A stretch of 32,167 nt of DNA from an uncultured Clostridia bacterium. Lineage in GTDB: Bacteria > Bacillota > Clostridia > TANB77 > CAG-465. A program made the translations under genes and the position numbers. The DNA is taken from assembly GCA_944383035.1 (NCBI GenBank), contig CALWOE010000016.1:1-32167 (forward strand), given 5' to 3'. The notes beneath the pieces were generated by a model. That model was given only the letters and a program-made list of their open reading frames with translations. It ran no database searches and was not told where the DNA came from. This document shows positions 1 through 7,652 of the stretch, in pieces (the first letter of the stretch is position 1; each line of letters begins with the position of its first letter).

Positions 1-74
1 AATTGAACCGCCGTATGCCGAACGGCATGTACGGTGGTGTGAGAGGGAAAAAAATTTAAATTTCCCTACTCGAT
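1..74 (+). mobile_element. Group II intron, 3' end (domains V and VI)
   Basis: Bases 7-38 fold as a domain V hairpin: ACCGCCGT (7-14) pairs with ACGGTGGT (31-38), a GT bulge lies at 29-30, and ATGCC (15-19) pairs with GGCAT (24-28) around a GAAC loop. Bases 41-71 fold as domain VI: GAG (41-43) pairs with CTC (69-71), and AGGGAAA (44-50) pairs with TTTCCCT (61-67). This leaves A68 unpaired as the likely branch-point adenosine, six bases before an AT end at 73-74. The order, sizes and bulges fit bacterial group II introns. The upstream domains and any reverse-transcriptase gene lie outside the window, so completeness cannot be judged. The intron reads towards gpsA and ends about 30 bases before its promoter. 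Confidence 0.85.
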
Positions 75-103
75 TTTTAAACAATTAAATTTTGCTTAAG
101 TTG

Positions 104-132
104 TTGTAAAAAGATTGATAGTGTAGTAAAAT
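104..132 (+). promoter_or_regulatory. Probable sigma-A promoter of gpsA-trmR
   Basis: TTGTAA (104-109) and TAAAAT (127-132) are separated by 17 bases. The site lies between the intron end and the gpsA ribosome-binding site GAGGAG (161-166). It would let gpsA be transcribed independently of anything upstream of the intron. Confidence 0.6.
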
Positions 133-172
133 ATATACAGGTTATTTAAATAAAAAATAAGAGGAGAGATAT

Positions 173-1147
173 ATGAAAATAGCAATATTAGGGCTTGGAG
201 CTTATGGAATAGCTCTTGCTCGTGTTTTTAATTATAACAGTAATAAAGTATATATGTGGAGTAAATTTAAAGAAGAAGTTGATACTGTATTGCTAAAGAG
301 AGAAAATATGCGAGTTTTAAAAGATGTAAAAATTCCAAAAGAAGTTGTAATTACATCAAATTTAAAGGAAACTATACAAAGAGCTAAAATTATAGTAATA
401 GCTACACCTACTTCAGCAGTAAGAGAAGTAGCTAAAAGTATAAGTGAATATTTAACAGAAGAACAAGTAATTTGTTTAGTATCTAAAGGTATAGAACAAA
501 ACAGTAACAAACTTTTAAGTGATGTGGTTTATGAGGAAACAAATTCAGATAATATATGTATGTTATCTGGTCCGTCATTTGCATCTGAAATTGCAAAAAA
601 CAAAACAGAGCTTGGATTTGTAGCAGCATCATACAATTCTGTTGCGAGTATGTCTGTAAAAGTTGCGTTAGAAAATGAAAATATATTTGTAAATACAACT
701 CGTGATTTAATAGGTGTACAAGTAAGTGCAGCTATAAAAAATGTTTATTCTATTTTACTTGGAATTGTAGATGGAATGAAAAAATCATATTCTACAAAAG
801 CCTGTGTTTTAACTTGTATAATAAATGATATGAGATTTATAATAGAAATGCTTGGAGGAAAGCCACAAACTATATTTACTTATGCAGGAATTGGTGATAT
901 AGTATTATCTGCTATAAGTCCAAAAAGTAGAAATTATATGTTTGGAAAATATATTGGAGATGGTCTTAGTTTAGATGAGGCTATGGAAAAATTAAATCTA
1001 CCAACAATAGAAGGTGTATATACTTTAGATGCAATAGAAAAAATATTAAAAAGTAAGGAAATAGAAGTAAAATCAATAAGATATCTATATAATGTGCTAT
1101 ATAGAAATGAAGCAATAGGTAGTATTTTAAAATATATTAAGAATTAA
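173..1147 (+). CDS. gpsA: Glycerol-3-phosphate dehydrogenase [NAD(P)+]
   Basis: Cytosolic enzyme that reduces dihydroxyacetone phosphate to sn-glycerol 3-phosphate, the backbone for membrane phospholipids. The N-terminal Rossmann motif is GLGAYG (residues 7-12). The family motif GPSFA is at 133-137, Lys105 sits in LVSKG and the catalytic-type lysine is Lys189 in AIKN. The C-terminal helical domain has AGIGD (239-243) followed by KSRN, and EGV near 280. The length of 324 residues is slightly below the usual 330-340. The start is set by GAGGAG ending seven bases before the ATG. trmR follows after 17 bases, so the two are probably cotranscribed. In many Firmicutes gpsA follows der and plsY; here a group II intron end lies directly upstream instead. 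Confidence 0.95.
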   Translation: MKIAILGLGAYGIALARVFNYNSNKVYMWSKFKEEVDTVLLKRENMRVLKDVKIPKEVVITSNLKETIQRAKIIVIATPTSAVREVAKSISEYLTEEQVICLVSKGIEQNSNKLLSDVVYEETNSDNICMLSGPSFASEIAKNKTELGFVAASYNSVASMSVKVALENENIFVNTTRDLIGVQVSAAIKNVYSILLGIVDGMKKSYSTKACVLTCIINDMRFIIEMLGGKPQTIFTYAGIGDIVLSAISPKSRNYMFGKYIGDGLSLDEAMEKLNLPTIEGVYTLDAIEKILKSKEIEVKSIRYLYNVLYRNEAIGSILKYIKN

Positions 1148-1164
1148 TTGGAGATGTAGTATAT

Positions 1165-1779
1165 ATGGGGTATAGAATTAATGAAGATATTTTAAATAAT
1201 ATAAAACAAGAAGCGATAAAAAATCATGTTCCAATTTTACAAGATGTTTCACTTGATTTAATACTTACAATATTAAGTATTAAAAGACCAAAAAAAATTT
1301 TAGAGATAGGAACAGCAGTTGGATATTCTGCAATACAATTTTCTAGATATTTAGAAGATAGTATAGATTCTAAAATAAAAACAATAGAAATAAATGAAAA
1401 TATGTATAATATAGCAATAAAAAATATAAAAGATATGAATTTACAAGAAAAAATAGAAGTTTGCCTTGAAGATGCAACAACGTATTTAGATACTTTAGAT
1501 GAAAATAAAGAATCCTATGATGTAATATTTATAGATGCAGCAAAAGGTCAATATTTAAAATACTTAAAAAATGCTTTAAGACTTATAAATAAAAGAGGAA
1601 TAATAATAGCAGATAATGTTTTGTTTAAAGGTAGAGTTTTATCAGATTATAATGAACATAGACATAGAACTGCTACAAACAGATTAAGAGAATATTTAAA
1701 AATTATAAATGAAGATGAAAGACTTGATTCACATTTATTTAAAATTGGCGATGGTGTAGCAGTAAGTATAGTAAGATAG
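1165..1779 (+). CDS. trmR: tRNA 5-hydroxyuridine methyltransferase, TrmR/YrrM type
   Basis: Class I SAM-dependent O-methyltransferase of the Methyltransf_3 family, 204 residues. The SAM-binding motif LEIGTAVGYS is at residues 46-55, the metal/substrate motif DAAKGQY at 124-130 and ADNVLFKGRV at 149-158. In B. subtilis TrmR (YrrM) methylates 5-hydroxyuridine to 5-methoxyuridine at the wobble base of tRNA. The length and motifs fit this subgroup, but other small O-methyltransferases (catechol or caffeoyl-CoA type) share them, so the tRNA role is inferred. The ribosome-binding site is GGAGA (1150-1154). It follows gpsA by 17 bases and is followed by a strong terminator. Confidence 0.8.
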   Translation: MGYRINEDILNNIKQEAIKNHVPILQDVSLDLILTILSIKRPKKILEIGTAVGYSAIQFSRYLEDSIDSKIKTIEINENMYNIAIKNIKDMNLQEKIEVCLEDATTYLDTLDENKESYDVIFIDAAKGQYLKYLKNALRLINKRGIIIADNVLFKGRVLSDYNEHRHRTATNRLREYLKIINEDERLDSHLFKIGDGVAVSIVR

Positions 1780-1793
1780 TAAAATAAATAATT

Positions 1794-1821
1794 GCTTGAA
1801 ATAAAATTTCAAGCTTTTTTT
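1794..1821 (+). terminator. Rho-independent terminator of gpsA-trmR
   Basis: GCTTGAAA (1794-1801) pairs with TTTCAAGC (1807-1814) around a five-base loop, followed by seven T residues. Confidence 0.9.
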
Positions 1822-1864
1822 CTTGGTCACAAGTTTTGAAGCCTTAAGGTAAAAATGGTTCAAT

Positions 1865-1893
1865 TTGAAAAAAAAAGAAATTTAGTATATAAT
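1865..1893 (+). promoter_or_regulatory. Sigma-A promoter of the toxSAS-Panacea operon
   Basis: TTGAAA (1865-1870) and TATAAT (1888-1893) are 17 bases apart. A second TATAAT overlaps at 1893-1898. The AGGAGG at 1899-1904 directly abuts the -10 region, so a start point about seven bases past the -10 would trim or remove this Shine-Dalgarno from the transcript. Confidence 0.65.
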
Positions 1894-1918
1894 ATAATAG
1901 GAGGATAAATTTACCTAT

Positions 1919-2539
1919 ATGTTAGATGAATTAGAAAAATTAGTGAGTTTTATTCAAAAAAAATATAAAGAACTGTATAATGAATGGAAAAAAAGTGAGT
2001 TGTATGATCCAATACATCAAAAAAAAAATTTAGTTAAAGATATTAATGACAATAACAATATACTAAATAATATATTAAATTACAGAGCTTTTATTAATGA
2101 TAAAAGTTTGGATTTAAAAATTGCTTTTAATAATTTAAATTTAGATAGTGAGATAAATACTAGAGTAAAAGCACAAAACTCTATTGAATATAAAATAAGT
2201 AATTATATGTCTGATAAACATGAGTATGGTAAGATACCATTAAATAAATGTTTTAATGATTTATATGGAATAAGAATAATTTTTTTAGATAATATTAAAT
2301 ATGAGGAAATAAAGAAATTTATAGATTATAAATTCAATAACAAATTAAAGTGCTATAATGCTTCAAAGGGTGATTACGTGGCAACTCATATTTATTTTAA
2401 AATAGATAATTACGTTTTTCAGTGGGAATTACAAATTTGGGATAAATTTCATGAGAGAACTAATATAATATCACATGAACAATATAAACAAAATTATACT
2501 AAGTGGGAGAAAGAAAATAAAGGAGGTGAATCATTTTGA
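1919..2539 (+). CDS. Small RelA/SpoT-domain nucleotidyltransferase, probable toxSAS toxin
   Basis: A 206-residue protein with a C-terminal (p)ppGpp-synthetase-like fold. Visible hallmarks are RVK..NSIEYK (Arg82, Lys84, Ser88, Lys92), NDLYGIRI (Asp114, Gly117, Arg119) for the D-x-x-G-x-R core, KGDYVATH (Lys150, Tyr153, His157) matching the GYRSLH loop, and ELQI (Glu170, Gln172). There is no HD hydrolase, TGS or ACT domain, so it is not a long RelA/Rel. Residues 1-75 are helical, charged and unassigned. Toxic small synthetases (toxSAS) either pyrophosphorylate the tRNA 3' CCA end or make toxic alarmones. The reason to call this a toxin is the neighbour: a Panacea-domain gene overlapping by four bases. 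A housekeeping SAS is the alternative. The AGGAGG lies 14 bases before the ATG, which is long and suggests weak translation. Confidence 0.75.
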   Translation: MLDELEKLVSFIQKKYKELYNEWKKSELYDPIHQKKNLVKDINDNNNILNNILNYRAFINDKSLDLKIAFNNLNLDSEINTRVKAQNSIEYKISNYMSDKHEYGKIPLNKCFNDLYGIRIIFLDNIKYEEIKKFIDYKFNNKLKCYNASKGDYVATHIYFKIDNYVFQWELQIWDKFHERTNIISHEQYKQNYTKWEKENKGGESF

Positions 2540-3276
2540 TAACACATTATATAATAATGAGTAGTAGTTACTCAAAAGGCAAAAGAATAGCTTTAGATTA
2601 CATTGTAAATGATGAAAATTATACAAAATTAAAAGAAGTAATATACAAAATAACAAAAGAATGTGGAAAAGATGTGTCTATTTCAACACATTTTGTTCAA
2701 TCTGATTCTAAATCTTGGAGCTCAATTGTTGAAAAAGATCATTTTTTTAAAGATGTAGAAGTGATTGATACAATAGAGAATTTTATAAAAATGATAAAAG
2801 AAGATAGAATATTAATTGGTTTAGATGTTGCAAAGTATATTTTAGTAAAAGTGAAATGTACGCATTTAAAATTAGAAAAGTTAGTATATTTATGTTTTGC
2901 AGAATATTTATGTCAATATGATGATGAATTATATGATGATTGTATATATGCTTATAAATATGGTCCTATTGTAAAAAGCGTTTATGAAAAGTATAAGGGT
3001 TATGGTTATAAAGAAATAGAAAAAGAAGAGGAAATTGATACAACAGATATATATGAAATGCCTTCTAGAAGTAGAATTTTATTTGCAAAAGATGGGATAA
3101 AAAAAATAAAAAGTATTGATAATACTATAAAAAAATATGGAAATTTATCAGCAGGTGAGTTAGTGGATGTAACACATAAGAAAAACACACCATGGGATCT
3201 TTCTGGGAGAGGAAAATTTACTGATAAAATTATAACAAATGAAATTATAAAAAAATATCATTGCTTTGAACATTAA
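2536..3276 (+). CDS. Panacea (DUF4065) domain protein, probable antitoxin
   Basis: A 246-residue protein. Residues about 94-225 match the Panacea/SocA-like domain: DVAKYIL, then LKLEKLVYL (111-119), YKYGPIVKSVY (140-150), and GELVDVTHKKNTPW (207-220) for the conserved T-H...PW end. Panacea domains are promiscuous antitoxins that neutralise several toxin types, including toxSAS. Residues 1-93 form an extra N-terminal region I do not recognise; it is not an obvious helix-turn-helix. The start is TTG at 2536, chosen because AGGAGGTGA ends six bases before it. It overlaps the toxin stop as TTGA, implying translational coupling. An in-frame ATG at 2557 is less well placed. No clear terminator follows. 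Confidence 0.75.
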   Translation: MITHYIIMSSSYSKGKRIALDYIVNDENYTKLKEVIYKITKECGKDVSISTHFVQSDSKSWSSIVEKDHFFKDVEVIDTIENFIKMIKEDRILIGLDVAKYILVKVKCTHLKLEKLVYLCFAEYLCQYDDELYDDCIYAYKYGPIVKSVYEKYKGYGYKEIEKEEEIDTTDIYEMPSRSRILFAKDGIKKIKSIDNTIKKYGNLSAGELVDVTHKKNTPWDLSGRGKFTDKIITNEIIKKYHCFEH

Positions 3277-3324
3277 ATAATATGTTAAATTCAATTTAAA
3301 TTCATTTCAATTTTTTTACTTTAC

Positions 3325-3352
3325 TTTACTTTTTCATAAATTATGATATAAT
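3325..3352 (+). promoter_or_regulatory. Extended -10 promoter of the TM2/DUF2752 pair
   Basis: TGATATAAT (3344-3352) is an extended -10. A weak -35, TTTACT (3325-3330), sits 16 bases upstream within a short TTTAC direct repeat. Confidence 0.55.
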
Positions 3353-3384
3353 ATTTATATAATAGTTATATAAGGAGTGGTAGT

Positions 3385-3867
3385 ATGTATTGTAAATACT
3401 GTGGAAAAGAAATCGAAAATGGAAGAGAAGTTTGTGCAGAGTGTGAAGCAATAAGAAATACTTCAACTGCAACAGACTCTGTAAAACAAAATGTTGTATA
3501 TGAACAACAAGTTCCAAATCAAAATCAAAATTCAAATTATAATAATAATTCAAATACTGGATATACATATAATGCAAATAGTAATAATAATTATGCAAAT
3601 CAAGGTCCAGTAAATCAAGGATATAATAATAGTTATAACCAAAAATCTAAAATCGCAGCCGGACTTCTTGGAATATTTTTAGGAAGTATAGGGGTTCATA
3701 ACTTTTATTTAGGATATACTGGAAAAGCTGTTGCACAATTATTATTAAGTATATTAAGTTGTGGTGCATTAGCTCCAATTTCTGCAATTTGGGGATTAAT
3801 TGAAGGTATTTTAATTTTAGCAGGTGAAATTTCAGTTGATGGAAAAGGTATGAGATTAAAAGATTAA
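3385..3867 (+). CDS. Zinc-ribbon and TM2-domain membrane protein
   Basis: A 160-residue protein in three parts. Residues 1-22 are a zinc ribbon with Cys3, Cys6, Cys17 and Cys20. Residues about 30-85 are a low-complexity Asn/Gln/Tyr linker. Residues about 88-160 are a TM2 domain: two hydrophobic helices around GVHNFYLGYTGKA with an acidic-basic C-terminus. TM2 proteins are common small membrane proteins of unclear function. The ribosome-binding site is AAGGAG (3373-3378). The stop codon overlaps the next start by one base (TAATG), so the two genes are translated as a unit. The TM2 and DUF2752 families often occur together, which supports a joint but unknown membrane role. Confidence 0.85.
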   Translation: MYCKYCGKEIENGREVCAECEAIRNTSTATDSVKQNVVYEQQVPNQNQNSNYNNNSNTGYTYNANSNNNYANQGPVNQGYNNSYNQKSKIAAGLLGIFLGSIGVHNFYLGYTGKAVAQLLLSILSCGALAPISAIWGLIEGILILAGEISVDGKGMRLKD

Positions 3868-4250
3868 TGAAAAATAAAAATAGATATATAAATATTTTAA
3901 TATTAAGTATTTTATTTATTATGTTTTTTATTATATTTATATTAAAAATATCAGTAAAATGCTATTTTAATGTATTTACTGGTATTTTTTGCCCAGCATG
4001 TGGAATGACAAGAGCTTTTTACAAGATATTACATTTTGATATATTAGGTGCTTTTCTAACTAATATTTTATCAGTATTTTTGTTTATTTATATAGTAGTT
4101 GGTGTAATTATAATTTTGATTGATATAATAAAAAATAGTAGAATGTTTATGGATATTAGTATGAAATTATTTTCAAAATATTATATTTTAATAATTTTTG
4201 CTATTATTTTAAGTTTTATATATAATAATACAATAAATATATATGTATAA
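3867..4250 (+). CDS. DUF2752 family membrane protein
   Basis: A 127-residue protein with three predicted membrane helices (about 8-28, 58-85 and 105-125). The DUF2752 signature CPACGMTRA (residues 42-50) follows the first helix. The function of the family is unknown. The start overlaps the TM2 gene stop by one base, which suggests translational coupling. The gene is convergent with the unknown minus-strand gene and shares a two-way terminator with it. Confidence 0.85.
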   Translation: MKNKNRYINILILSILFIMFFIIFILKISVKCYFNVFTGIFCPACGMTRAFYKILHFDILGAFLTNILSVFLFIYIVVGVIIILIDIIKNSRMFMDISMKLFSKYYILIIFAIILSFIYNNTINIYV

Positions 4251-4275
4251 AAATAAAATATTAATATAAAAGAAA

Positions 4276-4312
4276 AAAGCTTGAGATTTTATTCATTTCA
4301 AGCTTTATTTTT
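4276..4312. terminator. Bidirectional terminator between convergent genes
   Basis: AAAGCTTGA (4276-4284) pairs with TCAAGCTTT (4298-4306). Runs of T flank it on the plus side and A residues on the other side, so it can act for both the DUF2752 gene and the minus-strand gene ending at 4312. Confidence 0.8.
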
Positions 4313-6021
4313 TATATAAAAGAGAATAATGATTTAAGTAAACTTTTTCTTTTATCATATAGAACAGGTAAATTACTGTTATAAGTATTATCTTTTAAAT
4401 TAAATATATTGTACGTCTCAGATGTAGAAACAATTTTTGTATTTATTTTATCTGATTTATCAATTGTAACTTTTAAAATATCGAATTTATCATTTTCAAC
4501 AATTACTACTAGTATGTTAGATTCAATGTTACAAATGTACATATTTTCAATAGTTACATTATTAAATTCATTAAATTTAGTTCTAATACTTGTAAAAATT
4601 TTTTCAACAACACTAATGTCTTTAATTATAGATGGATTATTTAAAAGATAACTTAAATTATCTAAATGTATAGAATTAGTATTATTTTCTAATTTTTTCA
4701 TTTGTTTATTTAAACTATTAATAGTTACTAATTGTAAAAATGAGTTATCCACTGTAAGAGCTACTACTGCAGTATTTTCAGAAAGTTTTAATCCGTTTAG
4801 ACGTTTAAAAGATAAGTTTTTGTATATTTTTATATATTTATCACTGGATACGATTTCATTTACAATACTATATTTCATTTTTTCAATAACATTCGATGCC
4901 GTTTTTTCGTAAGAGTTTAATAATTTATATACAATTGTTTCATATATTTTTGTACTTAATTTTTCGTTTTTAATAATAAGCATTTTTTCTAATTCTTTTA
5001 GTTTTATAACATATTCAATAACAGAATATTTATTCTCATTTTCAAGTAAGAAGTCAACAAGAATATTTTGAATATATGTTATATCATTTAATATTAGTTC
5101 TTCAAAATCAGAAATCTTTTCAGATAGGCTAGCTTCTACATTAAAGTTTTCATCTTCTTCATCATCCATATCTATTTCATATTTTTCTAAAGTAGAGTAG
5201 ATAGCAGATTTTATTTTTTCTTGTTCTTTATACAACTCATCTACATTTTCACTTAAAATATTTTTCTTAATGTTTAAATAATTATCATTTAATAATTTAT
5301 TAAAATATGTAAGTTTGTTATAATTTGAATAAGTCCTACTAATTTCATCTAATTTTAATAATATTTCATCGTAATTTTCATATTTTGTTTTTCTTAATAT
5401 TTTATTTAAATTTTTAGTAGGGAAGTTAAATAAATTGTAGTATAAATTTTCTTCGCTTATATTTAAGCAATAACAAATTTGTCTTATTAATTTTCCTTCA
5501 AGAAAATATATATCATTATCACTAGTTATTTCTTTACCTAAAAAATCATTTTGATATGCACGATATGTAGGGTATATGGTAAGTGCAGTTGGAATTGTAT
5601 ATAGTAGTCTACAAACAAGGTTTGATACAATAGCTCTATTAATGCCAAAATTTTTATGTTCTATTTTATAATTTCTTTTAGATAAAGAGGCAATAGAGTA
5701 TCCAACAGCAAATGAGTCTCTTGAAATTTGAGTAGTTGTTATTATATATATAATTCTTAAATATACAGATTCAATATTGTTTAGATCTCTTATGTATAAT
5801 TCTTTTTTTACTGCATCATAATATCCAGTTTTGTAATCTATTTGCTTATTATTTCCAATTAGGATAGTATCAATATTTTCATATAGTTTTCTATATAATT
5901 TCTTTTCTTGACGTTTATTAATATACCCAAATTCTAAAAGCTTTTCAAAAATACCTTCTACTATGCTATAAAAACGTTCTTCAACTTTACATTTTTCTTT
6001 TAGTTTATCTAAGTAATTCAT
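4312..6021 (-). CDS. Unknown protein, 569 residues
   Basis: I do not recognise this family. The protein appears soluble, with no signal peptide or convincing membrane helix. It is rich in Lys, Asn, Ile and Leu and largely helical. An acidic stretch, MDDEEDE, lies near the middle, and the last 150 residues look more beta-like. The N-terminal third contains a conserved-looking core (around KNFGINRAIVSNL) and an aromatic segment with TYRAYQNDF. A start at 6021 is chosen because GGAGGA (6029-6034) lies seven bases upstream; an in-frame start 11 codons earlier has no such site. It shares a two-way terminator with the DUF2752 gene. The neighbour upstream is glmU, separated by a terminator, so it is probably its own transcript. 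Confidence 0.7.
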   Translation of the reverse strand: MNYLDKLKEKCKVEERFYSIVEGIFEKLLEFGYINKRQEKKLYRKLYENIDTILIGNNKQIDYKTGYYDAVKKELYIRDLNNIESVYLRIIYIITTTQISRDSFAVGYSIASLSKRNYKIEHKNFGINRAIVSNLVCRLLYTIPTALTIYPTYRAYQNDFLGKEITSDNDIYFLEGKLIRQICYCLNISEENLYYNLFNFPTKNLNKILRKTKYENYDEILLKLDEISRTYSNYNKLTYFNKLLNDNYLNIKKNILSENVDELYKEQEKIKSAIYSTLEKYEIDMDDEEDENFNVEASLSEKISDFEELILNDITYIQNILVDFLLENENKYSVIEYVIKLKELEKMLIIKNEKLSTKIYETIVYKLLNSYEKTASNVIEKMKYSIVNEIVSSDKYIKIYKNLSFKRLNGLKLSENTAVVALTVDNSFLQLVTINSLNKQMKKLENNTNSIHLDNLSYLLNNPSIIKDISVVEKIFTSIRTKFNEFNNVTIENMYICNIESNILVVIVENDKFDILKVTIDKSDKINTKIVSTSETYNIFNLKDNTYNSNLPVLYDKRKSLLKSLFSFI

Positions 6022-6136
6022 AATTTTATCCTCCGTATAAAAATACATACACAACTTATATAATATTTTATATCAAACTGAAAAAATATACAATATATAA
6101 ATTATAAAATATCAAAATTTTACCTTTTATGATAAT

Positions 6137-6165
6137 AAAAAAAGAAAGTCTTTATAGACTTTCTT
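6137..6165 (-). terminator. Rho-independent terminator of glmU
   Basis: On the minus strand AAGAAAGTC (6165-6157) pairs with GACTTTCTT (6150-6142) around a six-base loop, followed by a T run complementary to bases 6137-6143. Confidence 0.9.
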
Positions 6166-6175
6166 ATGGATAATA

Positions 6176-7537
6176 TTATTTATTGTAATCTTCTTTTATT
6201 ATTTGTTTTTGTCTTGCTATTGCAAGAGAATTTTGTGGAACATCATCTGTTATTGTAGATCCTGCAGCAACAATTGCATTTTCTTCAATTGTTACAGGTG
6301 CAAGTAGGGATGAGTTACATCCAATAAATGCATTATCTTTTATAACAGTTCTGTTCTTTTGCCAATTTATATTCATATTTGCAGTTATAACACCGCAAGC
6401 AATTTCAACATTATTCCCAATATCAGCATCTCCAACATATATTAAATGTGGTATTTTTGTGTTTTCGCCAACATTTACATTTTTTGTTTCTGCAAAACTT
6501 CCAACTTTTGTATTAGAAGATATGTTTGAATTTGGACGAATATTTGCAAATGGTCCAATTTTTACATTACTTGCAATTGTTGAAGAATCTATTTTACTTA
6601 ATTCAACAATAGTATTATCTCCAATAGTAGAAGATATAATATTAGAATTAGGTCCTATTACACAATTTTGACCAATAATAGTTTTTCCTTGAATATTAGT
6701 GCCTGGATATATTATTGTATCTTTACCAATTTTTGCATCAAGACTAATATATGTGTTTGAAGGATCAATTAAAGTAACACCATTATCCATATGTAATTTT
6801 CTAGTTTGTTCTAGTAATGTTTTTGTTACAATTGATAAATCACTTCTTGAGTTTATTCCCTGTGTTTCATCAGGATCTTGTATCATATATACACCAACTT
6901 TACCACCATCATGTATAATGTGATAAGGAATATCAGTTATATAATATTCTTTTTGAGCGTTATTATTATCTAGTTTAGAAAAAGATTCTTTTAAAAGTTT
7001 ACCTTTAAAGCAGTAAAGTCCAATATTTACTTCTTCAATTTTTAGTTCTTCTTCATTGCAATCTTTTTGCTCAACTATTTTTGATAAGTTACCAGCACAA
7101 TCACGTATGATACGTCCATAGGCAGGAGTTTTATCAAATACAGCTGAAACTAGAGCTGCATCATAATTTCCCATTTCTAAAAATGATACGAATGATTTTA
7201 TAGTATAAGGTGAGATAAGTGGTGTATCACCATTTACAACTAAAACTAAATCATCATCATTTATATAATCTTTGGCTTGCATTACAGCATGACCAGTTCC
7301 AAGTTGCTCTTTTTGTAGTACACAAGTAACATTTTTTCTTGAAGCTAGATGTTCTTTTACCATTTCTGCTTTGTGTCCTACAATTACATATAGATCATTT
7401 ATATTAGCATTGTTACATGCATCACATACATAATCTATTATACATCTATCATAAACTTTGTGTAATACTTTTGGAAGTTCAGATTTCATACGAGTTCCTT
7501 TACCACCAGCAAGTATTATTGATTTTAAATTAGACAT
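6176..7537 (-). CDS. glmU: Bifunctional UDP-GlcNAc pyrophosphorylase / GlcN-1-P acetyltransferase
   Basis: Makes UDP-N-acetylglucosamine for peptidoglycan and teichoic acids: it acetylates glucosamine-1-phosphate, then transfers UMP from UTP. The 453-residue length is normal. The N-terminal uridylyltransferase domain has LAGGKGTRM (9-17), KVLHKV, then EQLGTGHA and VVNGDTPL. The C-terminal half is a left-handed beta-helix of hexapeptide repeats (I-G-x-x-x-x) from about residue 255 to the end, with KIPHLIYVGDA carrying the catalytic-type histidine. The ribosome-binding site AGGAGG lies just upstream of the start. It has its own promoter and terminator. In many Firmicutes glmU sits with prs and spoVG, but here it lies between rmuC and an unknown gene. 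Confidence 0.97.
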   Translation of the reverse strand: MSNLKSIILAGGKGTRMKSELPKVLHKVYDRCIIDYVCDACNNANINDLYVIVGHKAEMVKEHLASRKNVTCVLQKEQLGTGHAVMQAKDYINDDDLVLVVNGDTPLISPYTIKSFVSFLEMGNYDAALVSAVFDKTPAYGRIIRDCAGNLSKIVEQKDCNEEELKIEEVNIGLYCFKGKLLKESFSKLDNNNAQKEYYITDIPYHIIHDGGKVGVYMIQDPDETQGINSRSDLSIVTKTLLEQTRKLHMDNGVTLIDPSNTYISLDAKIGKDTIIYPGTNIQGKTIIGQNCVIGPNSNIISSTIGDNTIVELSKIDSSTIASNVKIGPFANIRPNSNISSNTKVGSFAETKNVNVGENTKIPHLIYVGDADIGNNVEIACGVITANMNINWQKNRTVIKDNAFIGCNSSLLAPVTIEENAIVAAGSTITDDVPQNSLAIARQKQIIKEDYNK

Positions 7538-7558
7538 AAATATTCCTCCTAAATAAAC

Positions 7559-7608
7559 TGCAAATTAAATTGCAAAATCATTTTACCACAATATTATGCA
7601 AAAGTAAA
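7559..7608 (-). promoter_or_regulatory. Promoter and leader palindrome of glmU
   Basis: On the minus strand TTTACT (7608-7603) and an extended -10 TGGTAAAAT ending at 7580 are 17 bases apart (-35 to -10 hexamer). An inverted repeat, TGCAA-N6-TTGCA (7559-7574), lies between the start point and the ribosome-binding site. It could be an operator or a weak leader hairpin; no regulator is implied by the sequence alone. Confidence 0.55.
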
Positions 7609-7621
7609 GAAATGTATTAAT

Positions 7622-7652
7622 AAAAAAATAAAGCACTAAAATGTGCTTTATT
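7622..7652 (-). terminator. Rho-independent terminator of rmuC
   Basis: On the minus strand AATAAAGCAC pairs with GTGCTTTATT around a six-base loop, followed by a T run complementary to 7622-7628. The stem includes the rmuC stop codon (7648-7650). Confidence 0.85.

Noticed and set aside
2536..3276. Helix-turn-helix in the N-terminal part of the Panacea protein
   Set aside because: No convincing HTH spacing or glycine turn is visible in residues 1-93.
3316..3333. TTTAC direct repeats before the TM2 gene as an operator
   Set aside because: Three short AT-rich units overlapping a weak -35; too little to support a regulatory call.
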